DNA from: Metapseudomonas resinovorans DSM 21078 | GTDB taxonomy: Bacteria > Pseudomonadota > Gammaproteobacteria > Pseudomonadales > Pseudomonadaceae | Assembly: GCF_000423545.1 (NCBI RefSeq) | Contig: NZ_AUIE01000001.1 | Location: 1 to 64,000 of the forward strand | Length of the DNA: 64,000 nt | Reading direction: 5' to 3' | Shown: in pieces, positions 1 to 8,005 of the stretch | Position numbering within the stretch: position 1 is the stretch's first letter | Layout: each line of letters opens with the position of its first letter | Program-made: the position numbers and the translations under genes | Notes under the pieces: generated by a model | What the model saw: the letters and a program-made list of their open reading frames with translations, nothing else | The model's database searches: none | What the model was told of the DNA's origin: nothing

Positions 1-90
1 GCGATCCACAACAGCGCGGAGATCAGCCCGCTGGTCTACCTCGACGGCGCCTACACCACCACCGCGCCGGCCTTGGCCGCTGCTTGCTGA
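1..90 (+). CDS. C-terminal end of an unidentified protein (partial)
   Basis: An open frame enters from the left edge of the window and ends at TGA 88-90, giving 29 residues ending TTTAPALAAAC. The stop lies 9 bases before the next start, so this gene is probably the upstream member of the same plus-strand catabolic operon. Too little is present to assign a family. Confidence 0.5.
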   Translation, partial: AIHNSAEISPLVYLDGAYTTTAPALAAAC

Positions 91-99
91 GGACGCCGC

Positions 100-1776
100 A
101 TGACCGTGATGGAGCAGAGCCCGGAAGACCCGCTGCAGGTGGTTGACGCTGCGCAGCTCAATTGGGATGACAGTACTGACCTGCTGGTGGTCGGTTTTGG
201 CGGCGCCGGTGTCTGCGCTGCTCTGGAGGCTCGCGACCAGGGAGCTTCCGTGCTGGCGTTGGATCGCTTCGCTGGTGGTGGCGCGACGGCGCGCAGCGGT
301 GGCGTGGTCTATGCCGGCGGTGGAACTCCGCAACAGGCCGAGGCGGGGGTCAGCGACTCGTCCGAGGCGATGTTCGATTACCTGTGCCAGGAAGTGGGCG
401 ACGCGGTGTCCGCCGAGACGCTGCAGGATTTCTGCGAGCGCAGTAGAGACAACCTGGCCTGGCTGGAGCGGCAAGGCGCCGCCTTCCAGGGCAGCGTGCC
501 GCCGATGAAAACCTCCTACCCGAGCGATCAGTACTTCCTCTATTACTCCGGCAACGAAGCCGTGCCGAGCTATGCCGCTACGGCCCGGCCCGCACCGCGT
601 GGCCACCGTGCCCTGGGCTCCGGGATGTCCGGTTACAACCTGTACGCACCGCTCAAGGCCAGTGCCCTGCGCCAGGGTGTGCGTCTGCGCACTCAGTGCG
701 AGGTACGTCGCCTGGTGCTGGATGGCACCGGTCGGGTTATCGGTGTCGAGGCCTGGGAAATTCCGGCGGGCAGCCGCGCCGCGCGACGCCATGCACGGCT
801 GGCGCGCTGGACCGACGCCTTGCACCCCTATGCACCGGCCCTGGCCGAACGCCTGCGGCGCAAGGTGCGTGGGCTTGAACTGGCCCATGCGGAGCGGCGG
901 CTGATCCGTGCCCATCACGGCGTACTGCTCAGTGCCGGCGGATTCGTGTTCAACCGCGCCATGCTCACCGTCCATGCGCCGCGCTACCTCGGTGGGTTGC
1001 CGCTGGGTACCAGCGGCTGCAACGGCAGCGGCATGCGTTTGGGTCACAGCGCAGGCGGTACGCTGCAGCGTATGGAAAAAGTCAGCGCCTGGCGCTTCAT
1101 CAATCCCCCCTTGGCCTGGGCCAAGGGGGTGATCGTCAACGGCGCCGGGTATCGCTACTGCAACGAAGAGGTCTATGGCGCCAAGCTCGGCCACGCCATG
1201 GTGGAAGAACAGGGTGGCCGCGCGATCCTGATTATCAATCGTGCGCTGTTCCGCGAGGCGTTCGCGCAGATCGGCCCGGGCAAGGTCTGGTCCTTCCAGC
1301 GCCTGCCGGCCCTGCTCAACCTGCTGTTCAATGCCAAGCGCGGCAACAGCGTCGGCCAGTTGGCTGCACGGGTCGGTCTGCCCCGTGAAGCCCTGGAGCA
1401 GACGCTGGCGGACTACGGTGATGCCGCTCGTGGCCTGCGCGAGGATGCCTTGGGCAAGTCGCGCGGTTTCCTCGCGTCGCTGGACGAGGGGCCCTGGTAT
1501 GCCCTGGACCTGTCCTTCACCAGCACGCTCTATCCCTGTCCGGTGATCACCCTGGGCGGCCTGGCTGTTTGCGAGCGCAGCGGCCAGGTGCTGGACCGCG
1601 ACGGTCAGGCGGTCTCCGGTCTGTTCAGTGCCGGCCGCAACGCGGTTGGCGTTGCCTCCAACTTTTACGTATCCGGTCTGTCCCTCGCTGACTGCGTTTA
1701 CTCAGGGCGCCGTGTTGGCGCTCACGTGGCCGGTCTGGTTCGGGCTGCCAAAGCTTCCCAAGGAGAACAACAATGA
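100..1776 (+). CDS. FAD-dependent 3-ketosteroid-dehydrogenase-like oxidoreductase
   Basis: This is a 558-residue flavoprotein of the fumarate reductase/3-ketosteroid dehydrogenase superfamily. The dinucleotide-binding GxGxxG motif is at residues 32-37 (GFGGAG), followed by a Gly/Ser-rich FAD segment (GGGATARSGG). The C-terminal flavin-binding stretch GLFSAGRNAVGVASNFYVSG closes the FAD site, as in enzymes that introduce a double bond next to a ring ketone. Length fits the family (about 500-570). The start at 100 follows a purine-rich GAGGACGC. Its stop overlaps the start of the next dehydrogenase by four bases (ATGA), so the two are translationally coupled. The role in steroid ring desaturation is inferred from family and neighbours; another cyclic ketone is possible. 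Confidence 0.75.
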   Translation: MTVMEQSPEDPLQVVDAAQLNWDDSTDLLVVGFGGAGVCAALEARDQGASVLALDRFAGGGATARSGGVVYAGGGTPQQAEAGVSDSSEAMFDYLCQEVGDAVSAETLQDFCERSRDNLAWLERQGAAFQGSVPPMKTSYPSDQYFLYYSGNEAVPSYAATARPAPRGHRALGSGMSGYNLYAPLKASALRQGVRLRTQCEVRRLVLDGTGRVIGVEAWEIPAGSRAARRHARLARWTDALHPYAPALAERLRRKVRGLELAHAERRLIRAHHGVLLSAGGFVFNRAMLTVHAPRYLGGLPLGTSGCNGSGMRLGHSAGGTLQRMEKVSAWRFINPPLAWAKGVIVNGAGYRYCNEEVYGAKLGHAMVEEQGGRAILIINRALFREAFAQIGPGKVWSFQRLPALLNLLFNAKRGNSVGQLAARVGLPREALEQTLADYGDAARGLREDALGKSRGFLASLDEGPWYALDLSFTSTLYPCPVITLGGLAVCERSGQVLDRDGQAVSGLFSAGRNAVGVASNFYVSGLSLADCVYSGRRVGAHVAGLVRAAKASQGEQQ

Positions 1777-2531
1777 AACGAGTCGAAGGCAAAGTCTGCA
1801 TTGTCACCGGCGCCGCCAGCGGGGCTGGGCGCGAGGACGCACTGCTGTTGGCCAGAGAGGGGGCGAAGGTGGTGCTCACCGACCTCAATGACGAGGCCGG
1901 TCGCCAGGTCGCCGCTGAGATTGGCGAGAACGCGCTGTTTATCCGCCAGGATATTTCCAGCGAAGCCGACTGGCAGAACGTCATCAGGCTCACCCTGGAA
2001 ACCTTTGGCCGTCTCGATGTGCTGGTGAACAACGCCGGCATTCTGGCCCTGGCCAGCATCGAAGACACCAGCCTGGAGCTCTGGCAAAAGATCCAGCGGG
2101 TCAACAGCGATGGCTATTTCCTCGGCTGCAAGCACGCTATCGCGGCGATGAAAGACAGCGGTGGCGGTTCCATCATCAATATGTCCTCGGTGGCGGCGCT
2201 GGGCGGAATGCCGGCCTTCTGCGCCTACTCCGCCTCCAAGGGAGCCGTGGCAGCGCTGACCCGCTCGGTGGCGCTGCACTGCAAGGAGCAGGGTTACCGC
2301 ATCCGTTGCAACAGCGTGCACCCGGACGGTATCAACACCCCCATGACCCAGCCCCTCACCGGTCTCCAGGACGTGCCGCAGGACGTGCTGGACCAGAACC
2401 CGAAGAATCGCATGTGCGCCCCACGCGACATTGCCAATCTGGTGCTCTTCCTGGCGTCGGACGAGTCACGCTTCATCAATGGCAGTGAACTGCGCATCGA
2501 CAACGCGCAGACCGTCAGCGGCCTGTTGTAA
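1773..2531 (+). CDS. Short-chain dehydrogenase, hydroxysteroid-dehydrogenase-like
   Basis: This is a 252-residue NAD(P)-dependent classical SDR. The nucleotide motif TGAASGAG is at residues 12-19, NNAG at 86-89, and the catalytic Ser138/139, Tyr152 and Lys156 are present. Asp37 at the end of the second beta strand favours NAD. Segments such as SSEADW, IAAMK, HPDGI and LVLFLASDES resemble the 3beta/17beta-hydroxysteroid dehydrogenase of Comamonas testosteroni as I remember it, which supports oxidation of a ring hydroxyl. The gene overlaps the upstream FAD dehydrogenase by four bases and is followed closely by a reductase gene, indicating one operon. The exact substrate is not visible. Confidence 0.8.
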   Translation: MKRVEGKVCIVTGAASGAGREDALLLAREGAKVVLTDLNDEAGRQVAAEIGENALFIRQDISSEADWQNVIRLTLETFGRLDVLVNNAGILALASIEDTSLELWQKIQRVNSDGYFLGCKHAIAAMKDSGGGSIINMSSVAALGGMPAFCAYSASKGAVAALTRSVALHCKEQGYRIRCNSVHPDGINTPMTQPLTGLQDVPQDVLDQNPKNRMCAPRDIANLVLFLASDESRFINGSELRIDNAQTVSGLL

Positions 2532-2544
2532 CGCGGAGATGGCC

Positions 2545-3603
2545 ATGGGCAGCGCGCAGCCTCTCGTGATCGAACCCCAACACTCCGGCGCCTTCCACCT
2601 GGAAGTGGCGGAGGTAATCGCCGAAACCCACGACAGCCGTTCTTTGGTGCTGCGGATTCCTGCAGGGCTGGAAGAACGCTTCCGCTACAAGGCGGGGCAG
2701 TATCTCGGCTTTCGCGTGATGCTCGGTGGCAAGCGGCTGACGCGTTGCTATTCCATGTCCAGCTCGCCGGATTGCGATGCCTTGCCCAAGGTCACCATCA
2801 AGCGGGTGGAAGGCGGCCGGGTGTCCAACTGGTTCAACGACCAGGTGGGCCCCGGCGACTTGCTGGAGGTGCTGCCGCCGGCCGGGCACTTCCACCTGCG
2901 CCCCGGCGAGCATGACCTGGTGCTGTTCGGCGGTGGTTCGGGGATCACCCCGGTGTTCTCCATTCTCAAGTCGGCACTGAAGACCACCCGGCGTCGAATC
3001 AAGCTGGTGTACGCCAATCGCGACGAGGCTTCGGTGATCTTCCGCGACGAGCTGAAGGCGCTGGCCAAGGCCCACGTGGAGCAGCTGGAAGTGGTGCATG
3101 TGCTGGACTCGCTGCAGGGCTTTCTCAGCGAAGGCGAGGTGCACCAACTGGTACGTGGCCATGCGGGTGCGGAGTTCTACATCTGTGGGCCGGGGCCGTT
3201 CATGGATACCGTGGAGCGCGCGTTGCTGGCGCGAGGAGAAGCGCGTGAGCGCATTCATGTCGAACGCTTCGTCTCACCGCCCGACGCGGATTTGCAGGCG
3301 GTCATGCCAGTACCCGCCAGCGCGGCGGTGGAGGAGCTTCTGGTGGAGCTGGATGGCCAACTTAGCCCAGTGACCGTTCAACCCGGTGAGACCCTGTTGC
3401 AGAGCATGCGCAATGCCGGCCTCGATGCGCCCTATTCCTGCGAAGAGGGCTTCTGCGGCGCCTGCATGTGCAAGGTGGAGGAGGGCGAGGTGGTGCTCTC
3501 CCGCAACGATATTCTCAGCCCCGCCGAGCTGGCCGAAGGCTGGACCCTGGCGTGCCAGGGCCGCCCAGGCAGTGCGCGGCTGAAACTGAAGTTTCCGGGG
3601 TGA
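2545..3603 (+). CDS. Oxygenase reductase, FNR domain plus C-terminal 2Fe-2S ferredoxin (KshB/PaaE type)
   Basis: This flavin and iron-sulfur protein would pass electrons from NAD(P)H to an oxygenase. The N-terminal part is an FAD-binding barrel (RCYSMSSSP) followed by an NAD-binding domain (GGGSGITPV, then YICGPGPFM). The C-terminal 90 residues are a plant-type ferredoxin with C-x4-C-x2-C-x29-C (CEEGFCGAC and LACQ). This domain order is shared by KshB, the reductase of 3-ketosteroid 9alpha-hydroxylase, and by PaaE. I chose ATG 2545 because GGAG at 2535-2538 is 6 bases upstream; ATG 2539 lies too close to it. The product is 352 residues. No oxygenase subunit (KshA-like) is visible in the window, so its partner lies upstream or elsewhere. 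Confidence 0.8.
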   Translation: MGSAQPLVIEPQHSGAFHLEVAEVIAETHDSRSLVLRIPAGLEERFRYKAGQYLGFRVMLGGKRLTRCYSMSSSPDCDALPKVTIKRVEGGRVSNWFNDQVGPGDLLEVLPPAGHFHLRPGEHDLVLFGGGSGITPVFSILKSALKTTRRRIKLVYANRDEASVIFRDELKALAKAHVEQLEVVHVLDSLQGFLSEGEVHQLVRGHAGAEFYICGPGPFMDTVERALLARGEARERIHVERFVSPPDADLQAVMPVPASAAVEELLVELDGQLSPVTVQPGETLLQSMRNAGLDAPYSCEEGFCGACMCKVEEGEVVLSRNDILSPAELAEGWTLACQGRPGSARLKLKFPG

Positions 3604-3660
3604 CAGCCGGAGGCTACCGCCCTCGCGGGTGGTATTGAGCGTGTATGTCTGTGCCTTTAC

Positions 3661-3686
3661 GCCCGGCTTCGGCCGGGTTTTTTCTT
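3661..3686 (+). terminator. Rho-independent terminator of the first catabolic gene group
   Basis: A GC stem (CCCGGC, loop TTCG, GCCGGG) is followed directly by seven T in eight positions. It lies 58 bases after the reductase stop and ends the operon that starts at or before position 1. Confidence 0.85.
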
Positions 3687-3749
3687 GGTGCGGAAATTGG
3701 TGGTGCGCTTGATACCAAGCCTGCCGGGTCTGAACCGGGGGAGAGGTTT

Positions 3750-3840
3750 TGTGGGGGCGATTTAAATCGCCATGCGGACCGAAGGTTCGCCCGATGGCTC
3801 TGCGGGGGCAGTTGCGCCGCTCTTTGCGAATGAATTCGCC
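3750..3840. repeat. REP-like intergenic element, copy A
   Basis: This intergenic segment begins GTGGGGGCGATTTAAATCGCC, contains GGGGGCAGTTGCGCC and ends near GAATTCGCC. A related segment in the opposite orientation lies at 36475-36567 (GGGGCAGCTGCGCC, GATTGAAATCGCCCC). It fills most of the 358-base gap between the terminator and the next gene; no gene is visible in that gap. Confidence 0.6.
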
Positions 3841-3961
3841 GCCGCATTGATCCGTGTGAAACCCTCCCTGCAGGCGTAGTCCCAATGGACGATCATCCAC
3901 CGTACCGGTTTCTGTAGACTCGCTGAAAAAACCATTCCAAGAACAAGTAATGAGGTTTCCC

Positions 3962-4735
3962 ATGGCACGTCTGTCTAGCAAAGTCGCGGTCATCACTGGC
4001 GCCGCATCGGGTATTGGTCTGGCTTGCGTCCGGCGCTTCGTTGCAGAGGGTGCGCAGGTAGTCGGGCTGGACGTGGGGGAGCCTCGCGCGGATGTTGCGG
4101 CGAGCCTGGAGGGATTGATCCCGGCACCGCTGTTCATGGCCCTGGATGTACGTGACGAGGCGCGGGTGCAGGCCGTGATGGAAGAGGTGGTGCGCCGCTT
4201 CGGGCGTATCGATGCGCTGGTCAACGCCGCCGGAGTCGCCAGCCAGGGCAACATCACCAGCGCGCCCACCAGTGAATGGCAGCGGGTGCTGGACATCAAC
4301 CTGACCGGCAGCATGCTCACCAGCAAGTACGCCCTGGTGCCGATGCTGGCGCAAAGGAGCGGCTCCATCGTCAACGTCGGCTCGATCTTCGGTGAGCAGG
4401 GCTGCGACAACAACACCGCCTACAACGTCTCCAAGGGCGGCATCAGCCAGCTCACCCGCTCCCTGGCTATCGACTACGGCCATGCCAACATTCGCGTCAA
4501 CGGCCTTTGCCCGGGACTGATCGATACCCCCATGACCCAGATGGTCAAGGAGCAGGAAGCCTTCCACGCTTTCTTCGCCTCCCAGCACATGCTGTGCCGC
4601 GCGGGGCGTCCGGAGGAGGTGGCCAATGTCGCGCTGTTCCTCGCCTCGGACGATGCGTCCTTCGTCAGCGGGCAGATGATCGGTGTCGACGGCGGCTTCT
4701 CCGCCGGTCGCCGCTTCGCACCGCCACAAGCCTGA
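3962..4735 (+). CDS. Short-chain dehydrogenase/reductase
   Basis: This is a 257-residue classical SDR. It has TGAASGIG at residues 12-19, an acidic residue after beta strand 2 (GLDVGEP) that suggests NAD, the NAAG-type motif (VNAAG), a catalytic Ser in NVGSIFG and YNVSK for Tyr and Lys. The C-terminus VDGGFSAGR is typical. I prefer ATG 3962 to ATG 3950 because TGAGG at 3951-3955 then sits 6 bases upstream as the ribosome site. It is transcribed with the downstream acyl-CoA ligase (64-base gap) and separated from the first group by a terminator. It probably oxidises a hydroxyl on the same cyclic substrate; the substrate is not deducible. Confidence 0.8.
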   Translation: MARLSSKVAVITGAASGIGLACVRRFVAEGAQVVGLDVGEPRADVAASLEGLIPAPLFMALDVRDEARVQAVMEEVVRRFGRIDALVNAAGVASQGNITSAPTSEWQRVLDINLTGSMLTSKYALVPMLAQRSGSIVNVGSIFGEQGCDNNTAYNVSKGGISQLTRSLAIDYGHANIRVNGLCPGLIDTPMTQMVKEQEAFHAFFASQHMLCRAGRPEEVANVALFLASDDASFVSGQMIGVDGGFSAGRRFAPPQA

Positions 4736-4799
4736 TTTCTTTGCCTTCACCACGGCCGGGGTTGCCCGGCCGCTGTCCCGTCGCGCCCGAGAAAAGCCC

Positions 4800-6374
4800 A
4801 TGCCAAACCTGGAAAGCGCCCTGACCATTCCTGAACTGCTGGCCGCTGCTGCAACGCGCTACGGCGAGTCCATGGCCATCGAGGACGACAACACCCGCAT
4901 CAGCTATCACCGGCTTGACCAGTTGCGCCGTCAGGCCGCGCGCGCCTTGTTGGCGCTGGAGGTGCAGTCCGGCGAACGCGTGGCGATCTGGGCCCCGAAC
5001 ATCCACGAATGGATAGTCGCCGCCATCGCCCTGCAGAGCGTGGGGGCGGTGCTGGTGCCGCTGAACACGCGGATGAAGGGCTCCGAGGCGGGCTTCATCC
5101 TGCGCGAGAGCGGCGCGAGTCTGCTGTTCGTGATCGGAGAGTTCCTCGGCACGGACTACCCGGCATTGCTGGCCGGTGAGGCGCTGCCGGCCTTGCGTAC
5201 GCGGGTCTGTCTGCGTGGCATGGCCGAGGGCTGCGTGAGCTGGGACGCCTTCATGGCGCTCGCCGAGGAGGTTTCTCCGGCGGAACTGGCGGTGCGCGAA
5301 AGCCAGGTTGGTCAGCACAGCCTGTCCGACCTGCTGTTCACCTCAGGCACCACCGGCAAACCCAAGGGCGTGATGACGGGGCATGGCCAGAACCTGCGTA
5401 TCGTCCGCGACTGGAGCGCAATGGTCGGTTTGCGTCCCGGTGATCGCTACCTGATCGTGAACCCGTTCTTCCACAGCTTCGGCTACAAGGCCGGCTGGCT
5501 GGCGGCGTTGATGCGCGGCTGCTGCATCCTGCCGCAGCAAGTGTTCGACGTGCCGGCAATGCTGGAGCGCATTGCTCGCGAACGGGTCAGCGTACTGCCC
5601 GGTCCACCGACGTTGTACCAATCGATCCTGGCTTTCCCCGAGCGTGAGCGTTATGACCTGTCCAGCCTGCGGGTGGCGGTGACCGGCGCTGCCTCGGTGC
5701 CGGTGGAGATGGTGCGGCGCATGGGGTGCGAGCTGGGTTTCGAAACCATCGTCACCGCCTATGGCCTGACCGAAGCCTGTGGTTTCGTCACCATCTGCCG
5801 GCCGGGAGACTCGGCGGAACGGGTGGCGACTACCTCGGGTCGTGCCTTTCCAGATGTGGAAGTGCGCTGCGTGGACGGCACCGGCCAGCCGGTGCCGCCG
5901 GGCCAACCGGGGGAATTGCTGGTACGGGGCTACAACCTTATGCAGGGCTACTTCAACGACCCCGAGGCGACGGCCGAAGCCATCGATGCCGAGGGCTGGC
6001 TGCACACCGGGGATATCGGGGTACTGGACGAGGGGGGTTACCTGCGGATCACCGACCGCATCAAGGACATGTTCATCACGGGTGGCTTCAACGTGTACCC
6101 GGCGGAGATCGAGCAGGTCATCCTGCGTTATCCGGGCATCGCCCAGGCAGCGGTGATCGGTATCCCCGACGAGCGCCTGGGGGAAGTGGCCATGGCCTTC
6201 CTGCTGCCGGCTGCCGGGCAGCACGTGGATACCTGTGACTTCCTCGCCTGGTGCCGCGAGCAGATGGCCAACTACAAGGTGCCGCGTCGCGCGCAGGTGG
6301 TGGAGGCCATGCCGCTGAACGCGGCGGGCAAGGTCACCAAGGATGCGTTGCGCAGGATGGTGGAAGTCAGTTGA
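4800..6374 (+). CDS. Acyl-CoA ligase, FadD3-like
   Basis: This 524-residue ANL-superfamily adenylate-forming enzyme would activate a carboxylic acid to its CoA thioester with ATP. Signature motifs are in order: LLFTSGTTGKPKG (P-loop), YGLTEACG, GWLHTGDIG, the hinge ITDRIKDMFITGG and the C-terminal catalytic Lys in NAAGKVTK. The segment VLVPLNTRMKGSEA and the run LGTDY resemble FadD3, the ligase for the C/D-ring indanedione propionate in steroid degradation; that resemblance is from memory. ATG 4800 is chosen because the alignable ligase region starts there, with a GAGAA upstream; the frame extends further 5' only as noise. With the dehydrogenases and the KshB-like reductase it supports a polycyclic catabolic cluster. 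Confidence 0.8.
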   Translation: MPNLESALTIPELLAAAATRYGESMAIEDDNTRISYHRLDQLRRQAARALLALEVQSGERVAIWAPNIHEWIVAAIALQSVGAVLVPLNTRMKGSEAGFILRESGASLLFVIGEFLGTDYPALLAGEALPALRTRVCLRGMAEGCVSWDAFMALAEEVSPAELAVRESQVGQHSLSDLLFTSGTTGKPKGVMTGHGQNLRIVRDWSAMVGLRPGDRYLIVNPFFHSFGYKAGWLAALMRGCCILPQQVFDVPAMLERIARERVSVLPGPPTLYQSILAFPERERYDLSSLRVAVTGAASVPVEMVRRMGCELGFETIVTAYGLTEACGFVTICRPGDSAERVATTSGRAFPDVEVRCVDGTGQPVPPGQPGELLVRGYNLMQGYFNDPEATAEAIDAEGWLHTGDIGVLDEGGYLRITDRIKDMFITGGFNVYPAEIEQVILRYPGIAQAAVIGIPDERLGEVAMAFLLPAAGQHVDTCDFLAWCREQMANYKVPRRAQVVEAMPLNAAGKVTKDALRRMVEVS

Positions 6375-6412
6375 GTTCGTCCTGACCAGGAAGGATGCCG
6401 AGGCCACACGGC

Positions 6413-7111
6413 TCAGAGCGTGAAGCCTTCCTTCTCCATTCGCGCCAGCAGGCCTTGCCAGAACGGCAGTTCGGTGGTGCTGCCGACGCGTTTGAACGCA
6501 CGGCCATTCACTGCGTAGAGGCCTTGGGTGTCGAAGGCGTAGCGCAAGGCCAGGTCCGTGCGGCGGGAGGCGGGGAGGATGTCGTCGACCAGGTTGTCCA
6601 GCACCAGGGGCTCGGCATCAGGGGTTTCGTAGTAGGTCACCACCATATGCGCCTGGTTCAGCTCCAGCGCGCGCGCGTAGGTGATGCGCAGCTTGTCCGG
6701 GGCGATGCCCAGTTGCAGCAGGGTGAAGTACTTGGCGAGGGCGAAGTCCTCGCAGTCACCGGCGCCCTTGGCCAGGGTTTCCACGGGAGTGGCCCAGTAG
6801 TCGCGGCGCTGCCAGAGTGCAGTGTCGTCGCTGAAGCGTACTTGGCGGTTGATCTCGCGGTTGACCGCCTGCAGCTGTTGCCGTTCGGTCAATCGACGAC
6901 CGCCTTCCAGCAGGTCGTGCCAGGCCTGGAGACGGTCCTTGGCCGGGCCGCTTCGGCCGTAGCGCTTTTCCGCCTTGCGCAGCACCGGATCGACGCTCCA
7001 GGCGGCGTTGGCATCGCCAGTGCCGAGCAGCAGGCTGCCGCTGAAAAGGGTGACTGCCAGCAATTGCCAGGAAAGGGGTACGCCGAAGCGGCGTGAGACG
7101 GGCTTCTGCAA
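6413..7111 (-). CDS. lapG: LapG-type periplasmic cysteine protease (transglutaminase-like)
   Basis: This 232-residue protein has an N-terminal signal segment (LLAVTLFSGSLLLG, cleavage near ANAAWS). The catalytic triad of bacterial transglutaminase-like cysteine proteinases is visible: Cys in GAGDCEDFA, His in NQAHMVV and Asp in LVLDNLVDD. LapG of P. fluorescens cleaves the N-terminus of the giant adhesin LapA when cyclic-di-GMP falls and the membrane sensor LapD releases it. Neither lapD nor lapA lies beside it here, which is unusual because lapG and lapD are normally adjacent. It converges with the ligase gene. The family call is firm; the LapA link is inferred. Confidence 0.85.
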   Translation of the reverse strand: MQKPVSRRFGVPLSWQLLAVTLFSGSLLLGTGDANAAWSVDPVLRKAEKRYGRSGPAKDRLQAWHDLLEGGRRLTERQQLQAVNREINRQVRFSDDTALWQRRDYWATPVETLAKGAGDCEDFALAKYFTLLQLGIAPDKLRITYARALELNQAHMVVTYYETPDAEPLVLDNLVDDILPASRRTDLALRYAFDTQGLYAVNGRAFKRVGSTTELPFWQGLLARMEKEGFTL

Positions 7112-7412
7112 CGGGTTGACTCTCCAGTGGAAAGCGGCCGGAGCCGGGTTCTGCGGTGGATCAATCCGTTGAGCGAATCACCGGAAAAGGAAATACCCTC
7201 CGCCGGTTCGAGGATGTGGGAACACTAGGGTCAGTACATGTGGCACCGCAAGCAGCAGGAGACGCACGGCAGAGTTGGCGAAGTTCCGGGAGCGGCCCAA
7301 TGGCTCTGGGGCGAGGTCCGGCGTTTCTGGCCGGTTGTCGGAAACTTCGCTAACTGTCTGCCCGACGGGCGCGTAGGTTTGGGCGCGCACCCGACGGGCG
7401 GTCATTACGGGG

Positions 7413-7712
7413 TTACTTCCCGTATTCGACCCTCTGTTGGTGGATCAACGACTGATACTTCGGCTTTTGTCGCTCATCGGAGCGCATGCCTTCATCCTCA
7501 TAAGACTGGCCAGCTGCGGTCGGCTGTTCCTCGACCATCCGGGTAAAGCTCTCGCTGGAATCCTCCCTCATCTGCAGCAGTTGCTGGTTGCGTATCCGGT
7601 ACTCGTCCAGGCGGTCGCTTCCATTCTCCGCGAGGACCGTACCCGATCCCGTTATCACCGCCAGGGCCAGGAAAAGGCCGCTGAGGGTGGTCGTGCTGAA
7701 TGTCGATTTCAT
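7413..7712 (-). CDS. Small secreted protein of unknown function
   Basis: The 99-residue product starts at the ATG at 7712, with AGAGGAAA as ribosome site about 8 bases upstream. It has a clear signal peptide (residues 1-27, LFLALAVITGSGTVLA then ENG). The mature part is short, polar and rich in Glu, Gln, Arg and Ser, without cysteine. I do not recognise a family. It lies alone on the minus strand downstream of the efflux operon terminator, and no predicted partner is evident. The 301 bases between this gene and lapG (7112-7412) show no other gene. The 217 bases between its start and the terminator at 7930 hold its promoter region. Confidence 0.65.
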   Translation of the reverse strand: MKSTFSTTTLSGLFLALAVITGSGTVLAENGSDRLDEYRIRNQQLLQMREDSSESFTRMVEEQPTAAGQSYEDEGMRSDERQKPKYQSLIHQQRVEYGK

Positions 7713-7929
7713 CGTCGTTTCCTCTTGTTGCCCACTCGCCTCCCCACGAGTTGGATGAACAGGATCGGCCATTGTTACAGCGCGTGGCGGTGGCCTGACC
7801 GATGGCAAGGAAATGGACCGACGGGCACAGGCAAGCCAATGAATGGCATGGAGTTTTCCGAATTTCATGCCCGTTTTTGGGTGCCCTGTTGCAGGGCATC
7901 GGGGTGGTTGTGGCAGGCTGCGATGGGCG

Positions 7930-7964
7930 GAAAAATTACGCCCCCGCCAAGCATCGCGGGGGCG
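7930..7964 (-). terminator. Rho-independent terminator of the ttgABC operon
   Basis: Read on the minus strand, the stem CGCCCCCG / CGGGGGCG (7939-7964) is followed by TAATTTTT. It lies 40 bases after the stop of the outer-membrane channel gene. Confidence 0.8.
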
Positions 7965-8005
7965 CCGCGTGGATTCCTCGTCCCTGAGGATAGGGGAGTC
8001 GCGGA

